From: a bacterium
Lineage (GTDB): Bacteria; Vulcanimicrobiota; Xenobia; Xenobiales; Xenobiaceae
Direction of reading: 5' to 3'
Length of the DNA: 49,014 nt
NCBI GenBank assembly: GCA_030535355.1
Contig: JAUNIO010000016.1
Location: 1 to 49,014 of the forward strand
Positions 1-9,020 of this stretch are shown piece after piece (the stretch's first letter is position 1; the number at the start of each line of letters is the position of its first letter). The translations under genes were made by a program, and so were the position numbers. The notes beneath the pieces are model-generated. The model was not told the origin of the DNA and searched no databases. It worked only from the letters and a program-made list of their open reading frames with translations.

Positions 1-40
1 TTAAGTTAACGACATTGAGCCTTAACTAAATGACATTGGG
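1..40 (+). repeat. Dispersed hairpin element, fused or partial copy
   Basis: The window opens inside a copy of the hairpin family seen intact at 21869-21900. Bases 1-17 look like the right half of one copy and 18-38 like the loop and right arm (AATGACATTG-like) of another. The left arm is reduced to CATT. As in other copies it lies just upstream of a ribosome binding site, here that of maf. Confidence 0.6.
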
Positions 41-71
41 AAAAAAGGAAAATATAGTAAAGCGAGGTCGT

Positions 72-680
72 ATGGCGGATTTTGCCTTCGTATTAGCTTC
101 TGGTTCACCGCGCCGCCGTGAACTTTTGCAGAATTTAGGCCTGCAGTTTACCGTCTGCAAACCTGGTGACGGTGTGGAACCAGCGATAAACGATTACCGC
201 AATCTGAACCAGGCGGCTTTATCGGTGGAATCCAGTGCCCGTGCCAAAGCCTTGGCAGTGGCGGGAGAACTCTTGCCGCATCCTCTGCCTCATCTCATTA
301 TAGCCGCCGATACGGTTGTGCGTTTGGGAGCGCATAGCTTGGGCAAGCCGCGCAGCCCGGAAGAAGCCAAGCAGATGCTGCGCAGTTTATCGGGACGGTG
401 GCATTATGTCATGAGCGGCGTCTGCGTCTGCCGCGACGGCGGTGCAGAGGCCCGCTGTGCTCATGCGGTTACTAGGGTGCGCTTTCGCCCTTTGAGCGCA
501 GCCGAGATAGATGCTTATGTGGCCACCGGTTTGCCCTTGGATAAAGCGGGGGCTTACGGTATTCAGGATTATGCTTCGCTGTTCGTAGAGAAAATCGACG
601 GCTGTTATTTTAATGTTATGGGGCTGCCGCTTTCGGTATTAGATAAGCTGCTGAAAGAATTTGGTTATGCTATTCTGTAA
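72..680 (+). CDS. maf: Maf-type nucleoside triphosphate pyrophosphatase
   Basis: This is a Maf/YhdE-family house-cleaning enzyme that hydrolyses nucleoside triphosphates (typically dTTP/UTP or modified bases) to monophosphate and pyrophosphate in the cytoplasm. The N-terminal substrate loop SGSPRRREL, the AADTVV segment, the LSGRWHYVMSGV stretch and the C-terminal DKAGAYGIQ motif are all present. The protein is about 202 residues, normal for the family. The ATG at 72 is preferred over the ATG at 30: it is preceded by GAGG at 64-67 and makes the protein begin just before the first conserved strand. Maf upstream of mreBCD is a common arrangement in Firmicutes. Nothing looks degraded. Confidence 0.93.
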   Translation: MADFAFVLASGSPRRRELLQNLGLQFTVCKPGDGVEPAINDYRNLNQAALSVESSARAKALAVAGELLPHPLPHLIIAADTVVRLGAHSLGKPRSPEEAKQMLRSLSGRWHYVMSGVCVCRDGGAEARCAHAVTRVRFRPLSAAEIDAYVATGLPLDKAGAYGIQDYASLFVEKIDGCYFNVMGLPLSVLDKLLKEFGYAIL

Positions 681-686
681 CAGCGG

Positions 687-726
687 TGCAAGCATCGAGT
701 AAGCATGAAGCTTGTTCTGTTTTTTT
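687..726 (+). terminator. Possible weak intrinsic terminator after maf
   Basis: A short inverted repeat, CAAGC (689-693) with GCTTG (710-714), is followed by a T-rich run at 719-726. The stem is only five base pairs, so this is a tentative call. No convincing gene was found between maf and mreB. Confidence 0.35.
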
Positions 727-894
727 CGCCATGCGTTACGGCTTACAGTTCTTCGTCTGGAGTTCGGGCAGCATTTGTTCTATAGTGCTGCTGATGACAG
801 ATGCAGGAAGCCGCTTGCGACAGAGGGCTAAAATGTAAGCGGCGGTATTTGCAGGTGCTTGCATAAGATTCAACATTGAAGAGAATGATCGGCT

Positions 895-1935
895 ATGGCT
901 TTTTGGGATAGTCTTTTGGGGAATATTTCCCCTGACATCAGCGTGGATATGGGCAGTTACACTACTCCTGTGCTGGTCAGCGGACAAGGGAAAGTTTTCA
1001 GTGAGCCTTCTTATTTGGCTTACGATAAGATTCAGCGGCGGGTCGTGGCGATCGGGGCAGCAGCTAAGGCGCTGATCGGCCGCACTTTGCCCCACGTGGA
1101 AGTACTTCGTCCTATTCGCGAAGGCGTCATCGCCGATTTTGACGGCACGGCGCTTTTGCTGAAGTATTTGCTGAAGTTGGCCAATCCCAAAGGGATAATG
1201 GCTCCGCGCATGGTTGTGGGAGTGCCTGGTGATGCATCGGATGTGGAATGCCGGGCTGCGGCTGAAGTGGCCCGCTCGGCGGGGGCGCGCACTGTGTATA
1301 TTGTGCCTCAGCTGTTGGCGTCTGCGGTCGGGGCGGGACTGCCAATTATGGAAGCTCAGGGCCATTTAGTGGTCAATATCGGCGGGGAAACGATCCAGGC
1401 TGGGGTCATTTCGATGGGCGAAATTATCGTTTCCGAATGTCTGCGCTGGGGAAGCGGACGGTTTGATGAAAAATTGGTCACTTATCTGCGCAACAGCCAC
1501 AATCATTTGATTTCCTTGGCCAACGCTGAGGAATTAAAAATATCTGTTGGTTCGGCTTTACGAGGCCAGCTGCCGATTTCTGGCGGGGTCTGCGGCTTTG
1601 ATCTAAGCGCGGGATTGCCTAAGCGCCTGAGCGTAGATTCCGAACAGATTGCCGCTCAGCTCGAGGAATATTTAGAAGAGATCGCTCAGCTCAGCAAAAG
1701 AGTTCTGGAAGCGACCCCTCCAGAACTCGCCGAAGATATTATGGCAGCCGGGTGCGTGCTGTGCGGCGGCGGAGCATTGCTGCGCGGAATTGATATGTAT
1801 ATGAACCGCGCTCTCAGAATTGATTGCTATGTGGCTCCAGACCCTCTGCTCAGTGTGGTTCTGGGGGCTGATATGATTCTCAAAGACCCGCGTTTGCTGC
1901 GTTCAGTCATGAACCGCAGTTTAGTGAGCCTTTAA
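895..1935 (+). CDS. mreB: MreB-family actin homologue with degenerate nucleotide site
   Basis: MreB is the bacterial actin that organises cell-wall elongation at the membrane. The 346-residue length, the order mreB-mreC-mreD-mrdA, and end-to-end similarity (for example RPIREGVIADFD, AVGAGLPIMEA and the RFDE segment) make the family assignment firm. The nucleotide-binding motifs are altered. Phosphate-1 reads DMGSYTT (residues 18-24) where DLGTANT is usual. The conserved glutamate pair of the usual EEP motif is Pro138-Gln139. Phosphate-2 reads NIGGET (161-166) instead of DIGGGT. From family knowledge these positions coordinate Mg-ATP and catalyse hydrolysis, so this MreB is inferred to bind or hydrolyse ATP poorly. 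The frame is intact and no second mreB lies in the window. Confidence 0.9.
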   Translation: MAFWDSLLGNISPDISVDMGSYTTPVLVSGQGKVFSEPSYLAYDKIQRRVVAIGAAAKALIGRTLPHVEVLRPIREGVIADFDGTALLLKYLLKLANPKGIMAPRMVVGVPGDASDVECRAAAEVARSAGARTVYIVPQLLASAVGAGLPIMEAQGHLVVNIGGETIQAGVISMGEIIVSECLRWGSGRFDEKLVTYLRNSHNHLISLANAEELKISVGSALRGQLPISGGVCGFDLSAGLPKRLSVDSEQIAAQLEEYLEEIAQLSKRVLEATPPELAEDIMAAGCVLCGGGALLRGIDMYMNRALRIDCYVAPDPLLSVVLGADMILKDPRLLRSVMNRSLVSL

Positions 1936-1946
1936 GCGAGGAAGCT

Positions 1947-2744
1947 ATGCAGCGAATCTGGCGTATTGTGGGGGCTCTGCTATCCATAGCCTTTTTGGGT
2001 TTTATACTGGCGGCCGCTCAGCAGCTGTGGGGCAGCGGAGCGGACAGGCAGCTGTGGCTTGAACAGAGCCTTTGGCAAAGGCCTGCGGCAAAAGTATTAG
2101 CTTGGGTCAATGACAGTCTGGCCAGCTGGCTCAAGGCTCCGCAGTTGGCCAGACAGAACCTGGCTCTTTTGGAAAGCAATCGCTCTCTGCAGGCTAAGGT
2201 TACCGAATTGCAGGCTTTGGAACGGGAAAACCAAGAGCTGCGGGCGATGCTGAAACTGAAGCAGCGCTTTCCCGTCAAATCCGTGGCCGCAGAAGTTATC
2301 GTCCGCGATCCGCAGGGCTGGTATGCGCAGATCGTGGTAGATAAAGGCAGTGCGGAGGGAGTCAGCGAATCTATGGTGGCTATAGCCTCGGGCAATTTAG
2401 TGGGGAAAGTAAGCGAAGTAGGCAAACATTCGGCTTTGGTGCATCTGATAACCTCGGAAAGCGTAGTGGTGCCCGTCAAATTAGCCAAGAATGGCGCTAC
2501 AGGGGTAATGTACGGTGAAAACGATGCAGCCTGCAAAGGGCGTTATTTTCACCGCGATGTCAAGGCGGCCCCTCAAGATGTGGTGCTGACCTCGGGGTTG
2601 GGCGATATTTATCCAGGCGGCCTAATGATTGGCCGCATCGGCCCGCAATCTTCTATCCGTGAGAATTTATTTCAGGAGATGACTATTGTGCCTGCGGCTG
2701 ATTTGACTGCTCTGCGCTATGTCGTTTTAGTGCAAAAGCAGTAA
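1947..2744 (+). CDS. mreC: Rod shape-determining protein MreC
   Basis: MreC is a bitopic membrane protein that links MreB to periplasmic peptidoglycan synthases. The 265-residue product starts with a short basic segment and one membrane helix at about residues 6-25. A coiled coil rich in Leu, Glu and Asn follows at about 65-105, and then the extracytoplasmic beta domain, which includes VRDPQGWYAQIVVDKGS and a Gly/Val-rich second half. A GAGGAA ribosome binding site precedes the ATG, and the gap after mreB is only 11 bases, indicating one operon. Nothing unusual is visible. Confidence 0.93.
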   Translation: MQRIWRIVGALLSIAFLGFILAAAQQLWGSGADRQLWLEQSLWQRPAAKVLAWVNDSLASWLKAPQLARQNLALLESNRSLQAKVTELQALERENQELRAMLKLKQRFPVKSVAAEVIVRDPQGWYAQIVVDKGSAEGVSESMVAIASGNLVGKVSEVGKHSALVHLITSESVVVPVKLAKNGATGVMYGENDAACKGRYFHRDVKAAPQDVVLTSGLGDIYPGGLMIGRIGPQSSIRENLFQEMTIVPAADLTALRYVVLVQKQ

Positions 2745-2779
2745 AGGGCAGCCCGAAGCAGCCCGAAAGGATGGCTATA

Positions 2780-3277
2780 ATGCTGAGCCTGATGAAAATA
2801 CTTCTGCTGCTGGGTGTTTTGCTGACTCTTGAGAGCGCATTTCCCAGCAATTGGTGGCGGCCTGATATGGTGCTGCTTTTGCTGGTCCCCTGCGCGCTGC
2901 GCTTTGGGCGCAGGAGAGGAGCAGTTTTAGGCTTCGCCGGCGGGATTATGCTCGGGGCTGTGAGCGGTGCGTTTATGGGTATTTTGGCCGGGGTTTATGG
3001 TGTGATTGGCTATTTGCTGGGCTGGTGGGGAGAGCGGGAAGTTCCCGGCTGGTTCGTTTTTTGGCTGGGCACCGTATTTGCTATCTCCGCTGCTGAACTA
3101 ATGCTGGCAGCTATGTCCAGGGTATTGCCTTGGGAGATGGCCCCTTCAGTATTATCTCTGCGCGCTTGGATGCTTCCGGTGCTGCTGATCAATAGCCTGC
3201 TGGTCTGGCCTGCGGATCGCTTATTGCAGATGCTTCTGGGCAAATCTTATTTAAAGAAGTTGAGATGGCGTTTATGA
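2780..3277 (+). CDS. mreD: Rod shape-determining protein MreD
   Basis: This is a small polytopic membrane protein, the MreD partner of the elongasome. It is nearly all hydrophobic, with about five predicted membrane helices and conserved-looking stretches such as WWRPDMVLLLLVPCALRFG near residue 25. Two in-frame ATGs exist at 2771 and 2780. The AAAGGA at about 2766-2771 is well spaced for 2780 and overlaps the first ATG, so 2780 is preferred. Position between mreC and mrdA confirms the identity. The 3' end overlaps the start of mrdA, suggesting translational coupling. Confidence 0.88.
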   Translation: MLSLMKILLLLGVLLTLESAFPSNWWRPDMVLLLLVPCALRFGRRRGAVLGFAGGIMLGAVSGAFMGILAGVYGVIGYLLGWWGEREVPGWFVFWLGTVFAISAAELMLAAMSRVLPWEMAPSVLSLRAWMLPVLLINSLLVWPADRLLQMLLGKSYLKKLRWRL

Positions 3278-5118
3278 GCAGCCGCATTGGGCGTGTTAAA
3301 GCGCTGCATTGGATAGTGCTGGCGGGATGGCTGGCTTTAATAGCCCGTCTGATCTTTATGCAGGTAATTGATGAAGCTGCCTACACGGCGGGTGCCCGCG
3401 ATAACATTATGCGCCAGGAGCTGCTGCCTACAGCGCGGGGGCTGATCTATGACTGCCGGGGGCGTCTGCTGGCGCGCAATGACGCTTATTTAGCTATCAA
3501 GGCCGTGCCCAGTGAGATGCGGGAAGCTGGCTATTATTTAGCCAAATTGGCAAAGGTTTTGCAGCTCTCCAAGCGTGAAACTGGCGAAATGCTGACCTTG
3601 GCCAGCGTGTCTCCGCAAGACCCCCAGATATTTACCAAAACTCTGAATAAGATCATGCTGGCTAAGATTGCGGAGATGCAGGGGGAAACTGCGGGGATTT
3701 ATATTGAAGCCAAATCCAGCCGCACCTATCCTTTGGGAGCTGTTGGGGCGCATGTACTGGGCTATGTCGGGGAAATCTCTGAAGAGGAACTGCGCAAAAA
3801 ACGCAGTCAGGGATATACGGCGGGAGAACTCGTGGGCCAGGATGGGGTAGAGTATTCCCAAAATACTCTATTGCACGGCCAGGCCGGAAGAGTTATTTCG
3901 CAGGTAGATGTGAGCGGCCAGCCGATTCGCCAGATAGCGGAAATTGCCGGTTATCCAGGGAGTAATTTGTATTTGAGCATAGATGCCTCCCTGCAGCGCC
4001 AGTGTGAAGCTTTGCTCCAGGAAACTCTGAACAAGGTTTACTATAAAAACGGCGAGCGCTCAGGAGGTGCCATAGTCGCCATAGAACCTGATACCGGTTT
4101 TGTGCGCGCGCTGGTGAGCTTGCCTTCCTACAATCCCAATTGGTTTTCGAAAGGCATCAGTACTAAGCGTTTTAATAAGCTGATCAGTGATAGCCGCTCT
4201 CCGCTCCTCAATCGGACGATTAGCGGCGCTTATCCTCCGGGTTCAACATTTAAAATTGTGACTACCGCTGCGGCGCTGCAGGAAGGTGTGATTAATCCCC
4301 ATACCTGGTTCTATTGCCCCGGCGTGTATTATGTGGAAGGCTTGCCATTTCACTGCTTTGTGCGCACTGGCCATGGAGGATTGAATTTGACCGACTGTAT
4401 TGCGGAATCCTGTGACGTAGCCTATTACAGTATGGGCTGTAAATTAGGGCTGAAGCGCCTGCAGTCTTATGCCAATCAGTTTGGCCTGGGAGAGCGCTCG
4501 GGCATTGAATTGCCTGGAGAAACAGAGGGAATTTTTCCCTATCCGGGCTGGAAAGAAAAGGCTGTTAACGAAAAATGGTTCCCTGGGGACAATGCCAATA
4601 CCGCTATCGGACAGGGCTTTGTGGCGGTTACCCCTTTGCAGGTCGCTCTTTACACAATGGCTGCGGCCAATGGGGGCACGGTATATCGCCCTCAGATCAT
4701 CAGCAGCGTTGAAAGTTTCAGCAGTGAAGGCAAAAAAGTGAAAAACTCTCTGCCGCAGATTTGGCATCGCGTTCCCGTAAAAAAATCGTATTTTGATGAT
4801 ATTAAAGCTGGGCTGCGCGGCACAGTCAGTTATGGGACGGCCTCGGTTCTCAGCTATGGAATCGATATGGCCGGCAAAACTGGCACGGCGGAAAATTCTC
4901 CTTCGGCGGACAATCCTCATGGGCGAAATCACACTTGGTTTACGGGTTTTGCCCCGGTTGACAATCCTAAAATGGTAGTCACGGTATTTCTGGAAAAATC
5001 CGGCGGCTATGGGGGAAATCTCGCCGCGCCTGTGGCCTTTGCTGTAGTCAGAGAATGGCTGTCGATTGAAAAACAGCATTATAAGGGACCTGTTAAAGCT
5101 GTAGAAGCTTGGCAGTAA
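3274..5118 (+). CDS. mrdA: Penicillin-binding protein 2, elongasome transpeptidase
   Basis: This class B PBP is the peptidoglycan transpeptidase of cell elongation. It has an N-terminal membrane anchor at about residues 12-32 and a dimerisation/pedestal domain. The transpeptidase domain carries the SxxK active site in PPGSTFK, the second motif SCD in ESCDVAYY, and KTG in AGKTGTAEN. Length, about 614 residues, is typical. The ATG at 3274 forms an ATGA overlap with the mreD stop; an alternative ATG lies at 3265. It is the last gene of the mreBCD-mrdA operon. Confidence 0.93.
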   Translation: MSSRIGRVKALHWIVLAGWLALIARLIFMQVIDEAAYTAGARDNIMRQELLPTARGLIYDCRGRLLARNDAYLAIKAVPSEMREAGYYLAKLAKVLQLSKRETGEMLTLASVSPQDPQIFTKTLNKIMLAKIAEMQGETAGIYIEAKSSRTYPLGAVGAHVLGYVGEISEEELRKKRSQGYTAGELVGQDGVEYSQNTLLHGQAGRVISQVDVSGQPIRQIAEIAGYPGSNLYLSIDASLQRQCEALLQETLNKVYYKNGERSGGAIVAIEPDTGFVRALVSLPSYNPNWFSKGISTKRFNKLISDSRSPLLNRTISGAYPPGSTFKIVTTAAALQEGVINPHTWFYCPGVYYVEGLPFHCFVRTGHGGLNLTDCIAESCDVAYYSMGCKLGLKRLQSYANQFGLGERSGIELPGETEGIFPYPGWKEKAVNEKWFPGDNANTAIGQGFVAVTPLQVALYTMAAANGGTVYRPQIISSVESFSSEGKKVKNSLPQIWHRVPVKKSYFDDIKAGLRGTVSYGTASVLSYGIDMAGKTGTAENSPSADNPHGRNHTWFTGFAPVDNPKMVVTVFLEKSGGYGGNLAAPVAFAVVREWLSIEKQHYKGPVKAVEAWQ

Positions 5119-5308
5119 AGGCTGTTCAACATGGCTAGAATATAGGCAGGAAAATTAGAGGTATTGCCTAAAAGTTCTAGGTTATTTTATTAATGTGAAC
5201 AAATTGAACTTTATGATAGGTTTATCTAGGAGTATGTAACGTGGCCTAGAAAATTATTTTATTAGTTCAGTTTGTGCTGTAGCCTAATTGCGTGGGAGTT
5301 TTGCAAGT
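5119..5308. other. mrdA-ftsZ intergenic region with repeats and CTAG clusters
   Basis: This AT-rich spacer holds four CTAG tetranucleotides (about 5135, 5177, 5226 and 5246). It also has a direct repeat TTATTTTATTA at 5182-5192 and 5254-5264, each copy placed next to a CTAG. The ftsZ promoter presumably lies here, but no consensus -35/-10 pair was certain. The repeats could be operator-like sites. Confidence 0.4.
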
Positions 5309-6523
5309 ATGGATGGTATGAATTCTAGGAACGCTGGGGTGACAGTGCCTCAGGATTATAATCAGGGCAGAGATACCGAGGACTTCAACGCACAGCGTAA
5401 AACGGCGAGTATTAAAGTCATTGGTGTAGGCGGAGCTGGCTGCAATGCAGTTAATAGCATGATTCGCGACAGCAATATGCGCGAAGGCGATGTGCGTTTC
5501 GTAGCCATTAATACCGATGTGCAGGCTTTGTCTTTCAGCGACAGCGATGAGCGTATAGCTATCGGCGCAGTAACGACACGTGGTCTGGGCGCTGGGGCTA
5601 ACCCCGAGATTGGGCGCAAGGCTATTGAAGAAAGCCGTGATGAAGTGAGCAAAGTGCTGGAAGGCACTGATATGGTTTTCGTCACTGCCGGTATGGGCGG
5701 CGGCACGGGAACTGGGGCTGCGCCTGTGGTGGCTAAACTGGCCCGCGAAGCTGGGGCATTAACTGTGGCCGTCGTAACCAAACCTTTCTACTATGAAGGC
5801 CGCCGCCGCATGAAGCTGGCGGAAGAAGGCATAGCCGAACTCAAGAAAAATGTCGATGCTATCATTGTCGTTCCCAATGACAGTCTCTTGTCGGTAATTA
5901 CCAACGAATCGCGCCGCGAAGCCTTCAACTTAGTCGATGATGTTCTGCGCAGCGGTGTGCAGGGTATAGCGGAAATTATTACAACTCACGGAGAAATTAA
6001 TGTAGACTTTGCCGACGTTAAGACGGTCATGCAGGGAGCTGGGTCAGCTCTGCTGGGCATTGGCGTGGCCGAAGGCAAAGACCGTGCCGCTGACGCTGCC
6101 CGCGCTGCTATCAGCAGCCCTCTGTGGGAAGGCTCAATTGACGGCGCTAAGGGTGTGCTCTTTAATATCGTGGCTTCCAGCTCCTTTACGCTCAAGGAAT
6201 ACGAAACGGCCTCAAAGATTATTTCCGACGCCGTTGATCCCGATGCTATTATCATCTCTGGTTCGGTTATCGACGATGATATGGACGATGATGTGCGCAT
6301 TACGGTTGTGGCTACGGGCTTCCCCTCTGGCAACGAAGGCGATATGGAACAGGATGATGGCACTTTCAGCTTTGGCCAGATGCAAGAAGAGATTAGCTTT
6401 GGCAATACTGCGCCTGTGTCCGCCCCTTTAAACTTCAGTTCTCCTCTAAGGCCAGCCACCAATTCCGATGATTTAATTGAACCCGCTATTCTGCGGCGCA
6501 ATCGCAATTCAATGGGCGGTTAG
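5309..6523 (+). CDS. ftsZ: Cell division GTPase FtsZ
   Basis: FtsZ is the tubulin-like GTPase that forms the division ring. The protein has the N-terminal [11 protein letters not shown] motif, the tubulin signature [10 protein letters not shown], the T7-loop region with [11 protein letters not shown], and a disordered linker. It ends in a conserved tail, [10 protein letters not shown], which resembles the peptide that docks FtsA and other partners. The ATG at 5309 is chosen because GGGAG lies about 10 bases upstream; an in-frame TTG at 5288 and an ATG at 5318 are alternatives. It directly follows the elongation operon; no ftsA or ftsQ is adjacent, which is unlike the classic dcw order. Confidence 0.97.
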   Translation: MDGMNSRNAGVTVPQDYNQGRDTEDFNAQRKTASIKVIGVGGAGCNAVNSMIRDSNMREGDVRFVAINTDVQALSFSDSDERIAIGAVTTRGLGAGANPEIGRKAIEESRDEVSKVLEGTDMVFVTAGMGGGTGTGAAPVVAKLAREAGALTVAVVTKPFYYEGRRRMKLAEEGIAELKKNVDAIIVVPNDSLLSVITNESRREAFNLVDDVLRSGVQGIAEIITTHGEINVDFADVKTVMQGAGSALLGIGVAEGKDRAADAARAAISSPLWEGSIDGAKGVLFNIVASSSFTLKEYETASKIISDAVDPDAIIISGSVIDDDMDDDVRITVVATGFPSGNEGDMEQDDGTFSFGQMQEEISFGNTAPVSAPLNFSSPLRPATNSDDLIEPAILRRNRNSMGG

Positions 6524-6540
6524 GGGATTGCTTATTCGTA

Positions 6541-7692
6541 ATGATTGCTCTCAAATTAGCATTTAGAAATGTATTGCGGCGGCGTGAGCGCAGTCTGCTG
6601 ACGCTCGTAGGTGTGCTTTTGGCTGTGGGCGCTTTTGTGGCTATGGTCTCGTTGGCAGAGGGCATGTATAAGCGCGTGTCTTTGGAATTAGATGGGCGCG
6701 CTGTAGATATTTATGTCCTTCCCGATTCGGCAGCTCCCTTGCCGACAGGGCCTATGGGTACTATCGGCCTGACTACGGATACCATTAATTTAGATTGGGT
6801 AAACAAAATTAAGAAAGTACCCAATGTTACCAATGTCTGTCCGGTATCGCGCCTGCAATGGACTGGCAAAAAAGGGTCTATGATGGTTATGGGCATCCGC
6901 AAGGAAGATATCGAAAAGTTTCTTCCCGCGCTGCGGCTGCTGGACGGTTCGTCAGACCTTCAGCCTGGCAAAGTGCTTTTGGGCAAAGGTTTGGCGGAAT
7001 CTGAAGGATTAACTATCGGCAAAGGCATGCGCAGCGGCCAAACGGTATTTCCCGTGATCGGTCTTGTAGGGGCCGGGGCTGGCTTTCAGGATTATACCGC
7101 CTATATCAATCTGAAATCAGCCTTAAAATTGGGGGACGGTAAAGGTGCATCCGAGCTTTGGGTGCAGCTAAAAGACCCACACCGCGCTGCTGAAGTCGTC
7201 AAAAAAATCGAAGACTTCAAAATTCCCAATGTTAAAGTCATGACCCGCCGCGATTATTTGGGGGCAGCTAACGATTATATTAAATATGCCTGGATGCTGC
7301 AGTGCGCTATTTCTGCTATCGGTGTGCTGATCGCAATTACGGCAGCTATGAACACTATGCTCATGTCAACTTATGAGCGTATGCGGGAATTTGGCACACT
7401 GCGCGCTGTTGGAGCCTCGCGCATGACTGTCTCTACCATGGTCGTAGCCGAATCTGTAATTCTTTCCTTTGTGGGCGGTGTTTTGGGCATAGCCTTTGGC
7501 TGGATTGGATCTATTTTGCTGGATCGGGCTATGGTAGTAGTCATGCAGATAACATTTCCCTTAGCTTCCGTTACGCCAACGCTCATCCTGGAAGCTATGG
7601 CGCTATCTGTGGTCGTCGGTTTGGTGGGAGCGGCGATCCCTTCTGTCTTGGTTTGGCGCATCGATATCGTGCGCGGTTTAAAGTGGAGTTAG
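6541..7692 (+). CDS. MacB/FtsX-type ABC transporter permease
   Basis: This 383-residue membrane protein has one N-terminal helix (about residues 20-40), a large extracytoplasmic MacB-PCD-like domain and three C-terminal helices. The C-terminal part includes the typical FtsX-family stretch YERMREFGTLRAVGAS. Such permeases work with LolD/MacB ATPases in lipoprotein extraction, peptide efflux or envelope signalling. The ATPase gene follows one base after the stop, so the two form a transporter. The substrate cannot be deduced. It starts 17 bases after ftsZ and is probably co-transcribed with it. Confidence 0.88.
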   Translation: MIALKLAFRNVLRRRERSLLTLVGVLLAVGAFVAMVSLAEGMYKRVSLELDGRAVDIYVLPDSAAPLPTGPMGTIGLTTDTINLDWVNKIKKVPNVTNVCPVSRLQWTGKKGSMMVMGIRKEDIEKFLPALRLLDGSSDLQPGKVLLGKGLAESEGLTIGKGMRSGQTVFPVIGLVGAGAGFQDYTAYINLKSALKLGDGKGASELWVQLKDPHRAAEVVKKIEDFKIPNVKVMTRRDYLGAANDYIKYAWMLQCAISAIGVLIAITAAMNTMLMSTYERMREFGTLRAVGASRMTVSTMVVAESVILSFVGGVLGIAFGWIGSILLDRAMVVVMQITFPLASVTPTLILEAMALSVVVGLVGAAIPSVLVWRIDIVRGLKWS

Positions 7693-7693
7693 C

Positions 7694-8395
7694 ATGAAAG
7701 TAAATTTGCGCAATGTGCACAAATATCATGAAACCCAAAGCGGTCCTATCAAAGTTCTGGAAGACATCAATCTGGAAGTGCCGCACGGAGACTTTATCTC
7801 CATTATGGGACCGTCGGGCTCTGGAAAAACCAGCCTGCTGAACATCATAGGGGGGCTAGAACGGCCAAGTTTCGGACAGGTATATTATAATGATAAGGAT
7901 GTTACCGGAGCGGATGAAGCTTTTGTAGAGTATATGCGCTTGAAGCATATCGGTTTTATTTTCCAAAGCTACAATCTTTTGCCTACGCTTACCGTGCTGG
8001 AAAACGTTATGCTGCCGATGCAGCTATCTAGGCGCGTAACCGATCCCGAGGAGCAGATGAATCAGGCGCTAAGCTTGCTGCGCGTGGTGGGGCTGGAAAA
8101 GCGCCGCGATGAGTCGGTGCTTAAGCTGTCTGGTGGCCAGCAGCAGCGCGTAGCGATAGCTCGCTCTCTTTCCAATTTGCCTGGCTTGATTTTGGCTGAC
8201 GAGCCTACGGGGAATCTGGATGAAGTGTCCACGAAGGCGGTGATGGAAGTCTTTAAGGATATCAACCAAAACCAGCAGCTCACAACGGTGATGGTTACTC
8301 ATGATTCCAAAGTCGCAGAATATGCTAACCGCGTCTTTTATTTGGAGGGCGGCCATTTGCAAGAACGCACTTCTTCGTCTAGTAAGTTTCATTGA
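7694..8395 (+). CDS. LolD/MacB-like ABC transporter ATP-binding protein
   Basis: This is the cytoplasmic ATPase partner of the preceding permease. The Walker A motif GPSGSGKTS (Lys45), signature [13 protein letters not shown] and Walker [13 protein letters not shown] are intact. The [16 protein letters not shown] stretch is characteristic of the LolD/MacB subgroup. At 233 residues the length is standard. Its ATG begins one base after the permease stop. It could serve lipoprotein sorting or an FtsX-like cell-wall function; proximity to ftsZ hints at envelope work but does not decide it. Confidence 0.9.
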   Translation: MKVNLRNVHKYHETQSGPIKVLEDINLEVPHGDFISIMGPSGSGKTSLLNIIGGLERPSFGQVYYNDKDVTGADEAFVEYMRLKHIGFIFQSYNLLPTLTVLENVMLPMQLSRRVTDPEEQMNQALSLLRVVGLEKRRDESVLKLSGGQQQRVAIARSLSNLPGLILADEPTGNLDEVSTKAVMEVFKDINQNQQLTTVMVTHDSKVAEYANRVFYLEGGHLQERTSSSSKFH

Positions 8396-8474
8396 GCAAG
8401 CTTAGCGTGTATATTGATAGAATAGCATTAGAAGGGGCTTTAACTTAGACGGAGAAAAATCTCAGCCGTGATTC

Positions 8475-8480
8475 TATAAT
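8475..8480 (+). promoter_or_regulatory. Candidate -10 box for the zinc-ribbon gene
   Basis: A perfect TATAAT lies 45 bases upstream of the GTG start at 8526. No strong -35 was found at the expected 16-18 base spacing, so this is a -10 candidate only. Confidence 0.4.
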
Positions 8481-8525
8481 GATTAAGCTCTAAATAATAT
8501 TGGCTGATAAATGTGGAGGTACGCC

Positions 8526-9014
8526 GTGGTAATTTGTATGCAGTGCGGTTCTCAAAACCGCAAAGAAAATAAAAAATGTAGCAGTTGCGGCGCACCTATG
8601 CCTCATTTTGAAATGACGCCTACTGTTAAAGTAGAAGTCGTTACAGGGCGTTTTAAAAAGTTTCACGACAACGTGGAAGGCGTGCGCAATGGGCAGATAT
8701 CTCCAGAAGCATTTGGAGAATTTTTACAGGATCAGTATGAGACTTTGCAAAAGTTTCGCGGTGAAATCGCTGAGGTTATCGAAGGAACTGATTATCTGGA
8801 AAAATGCCACGATGAGATGACCCAGGGGATTGCCGGCATGGACCACTACGAAGAGGGCGTCCATGAAATGTGGGCCTATCTTGAAGATGGTGACGTGGAG
8901 CATCTCGAGGCGGGTCTGGAAATGATTCGCATGGGCAACGACTGTATTAACGATGCTATGCGCATCAATAGAATGGCCCGCAAACAGCTAGAAGAAGAGT
9001 GGGGGACGATGTAA
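8526..9014 (+). CDS. Zinc-ribbon protein of unknown function
   Basis: This 162-residue soluble protein begins with a zinc ribbon built from two CxxC knuckles (CMQCG and CSSCG). A mostly helical, acidic region with many Glu, Asp and Met residues follows. The GTG at 8526 is chosen because an ideal GGAGGT lies at 8515-8520 and places the first knuckle four residues in. The helical part matches nothing I recognise. It is followed six bases later by a membrane protein gene, so the two may act together. A role in protein-protein or nucleic-acid contact is possible but not shown. Confidence 0.75.
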   Translation: MVICMQCGSQNRKENKKCSSCGAPMPHFEMTPTVKVEVVTGRFKKFHDNVEGVRNGQISPEAFGEFLQDQYETLQKFRGEIAEVIEGTDYLEKCHDEMTQGIAGMDHYEEGVHEMWAYLEDGDVEHLEAGLEMIRMGNDCINDAMRINRMARKQLEEEWGTM

Positions 9015-9020
9015 CCCCGC

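Noticed and set aside
736-1365. Long minus-strand frame overlapping the start of mreB
   Set aside because: It is antisense to a certain gene, has no ribosome binding site, and its composition fits a shadow frame. Its last 46 codons outside mreB look slightly protein-like but are too short to support.
5986-6507. Minus-strand frames inside ftsZ and other large genes
   Set aside because: They are antisense to well-supported genes and rich in Ser/Leu/Arg as expected of shadow frames.
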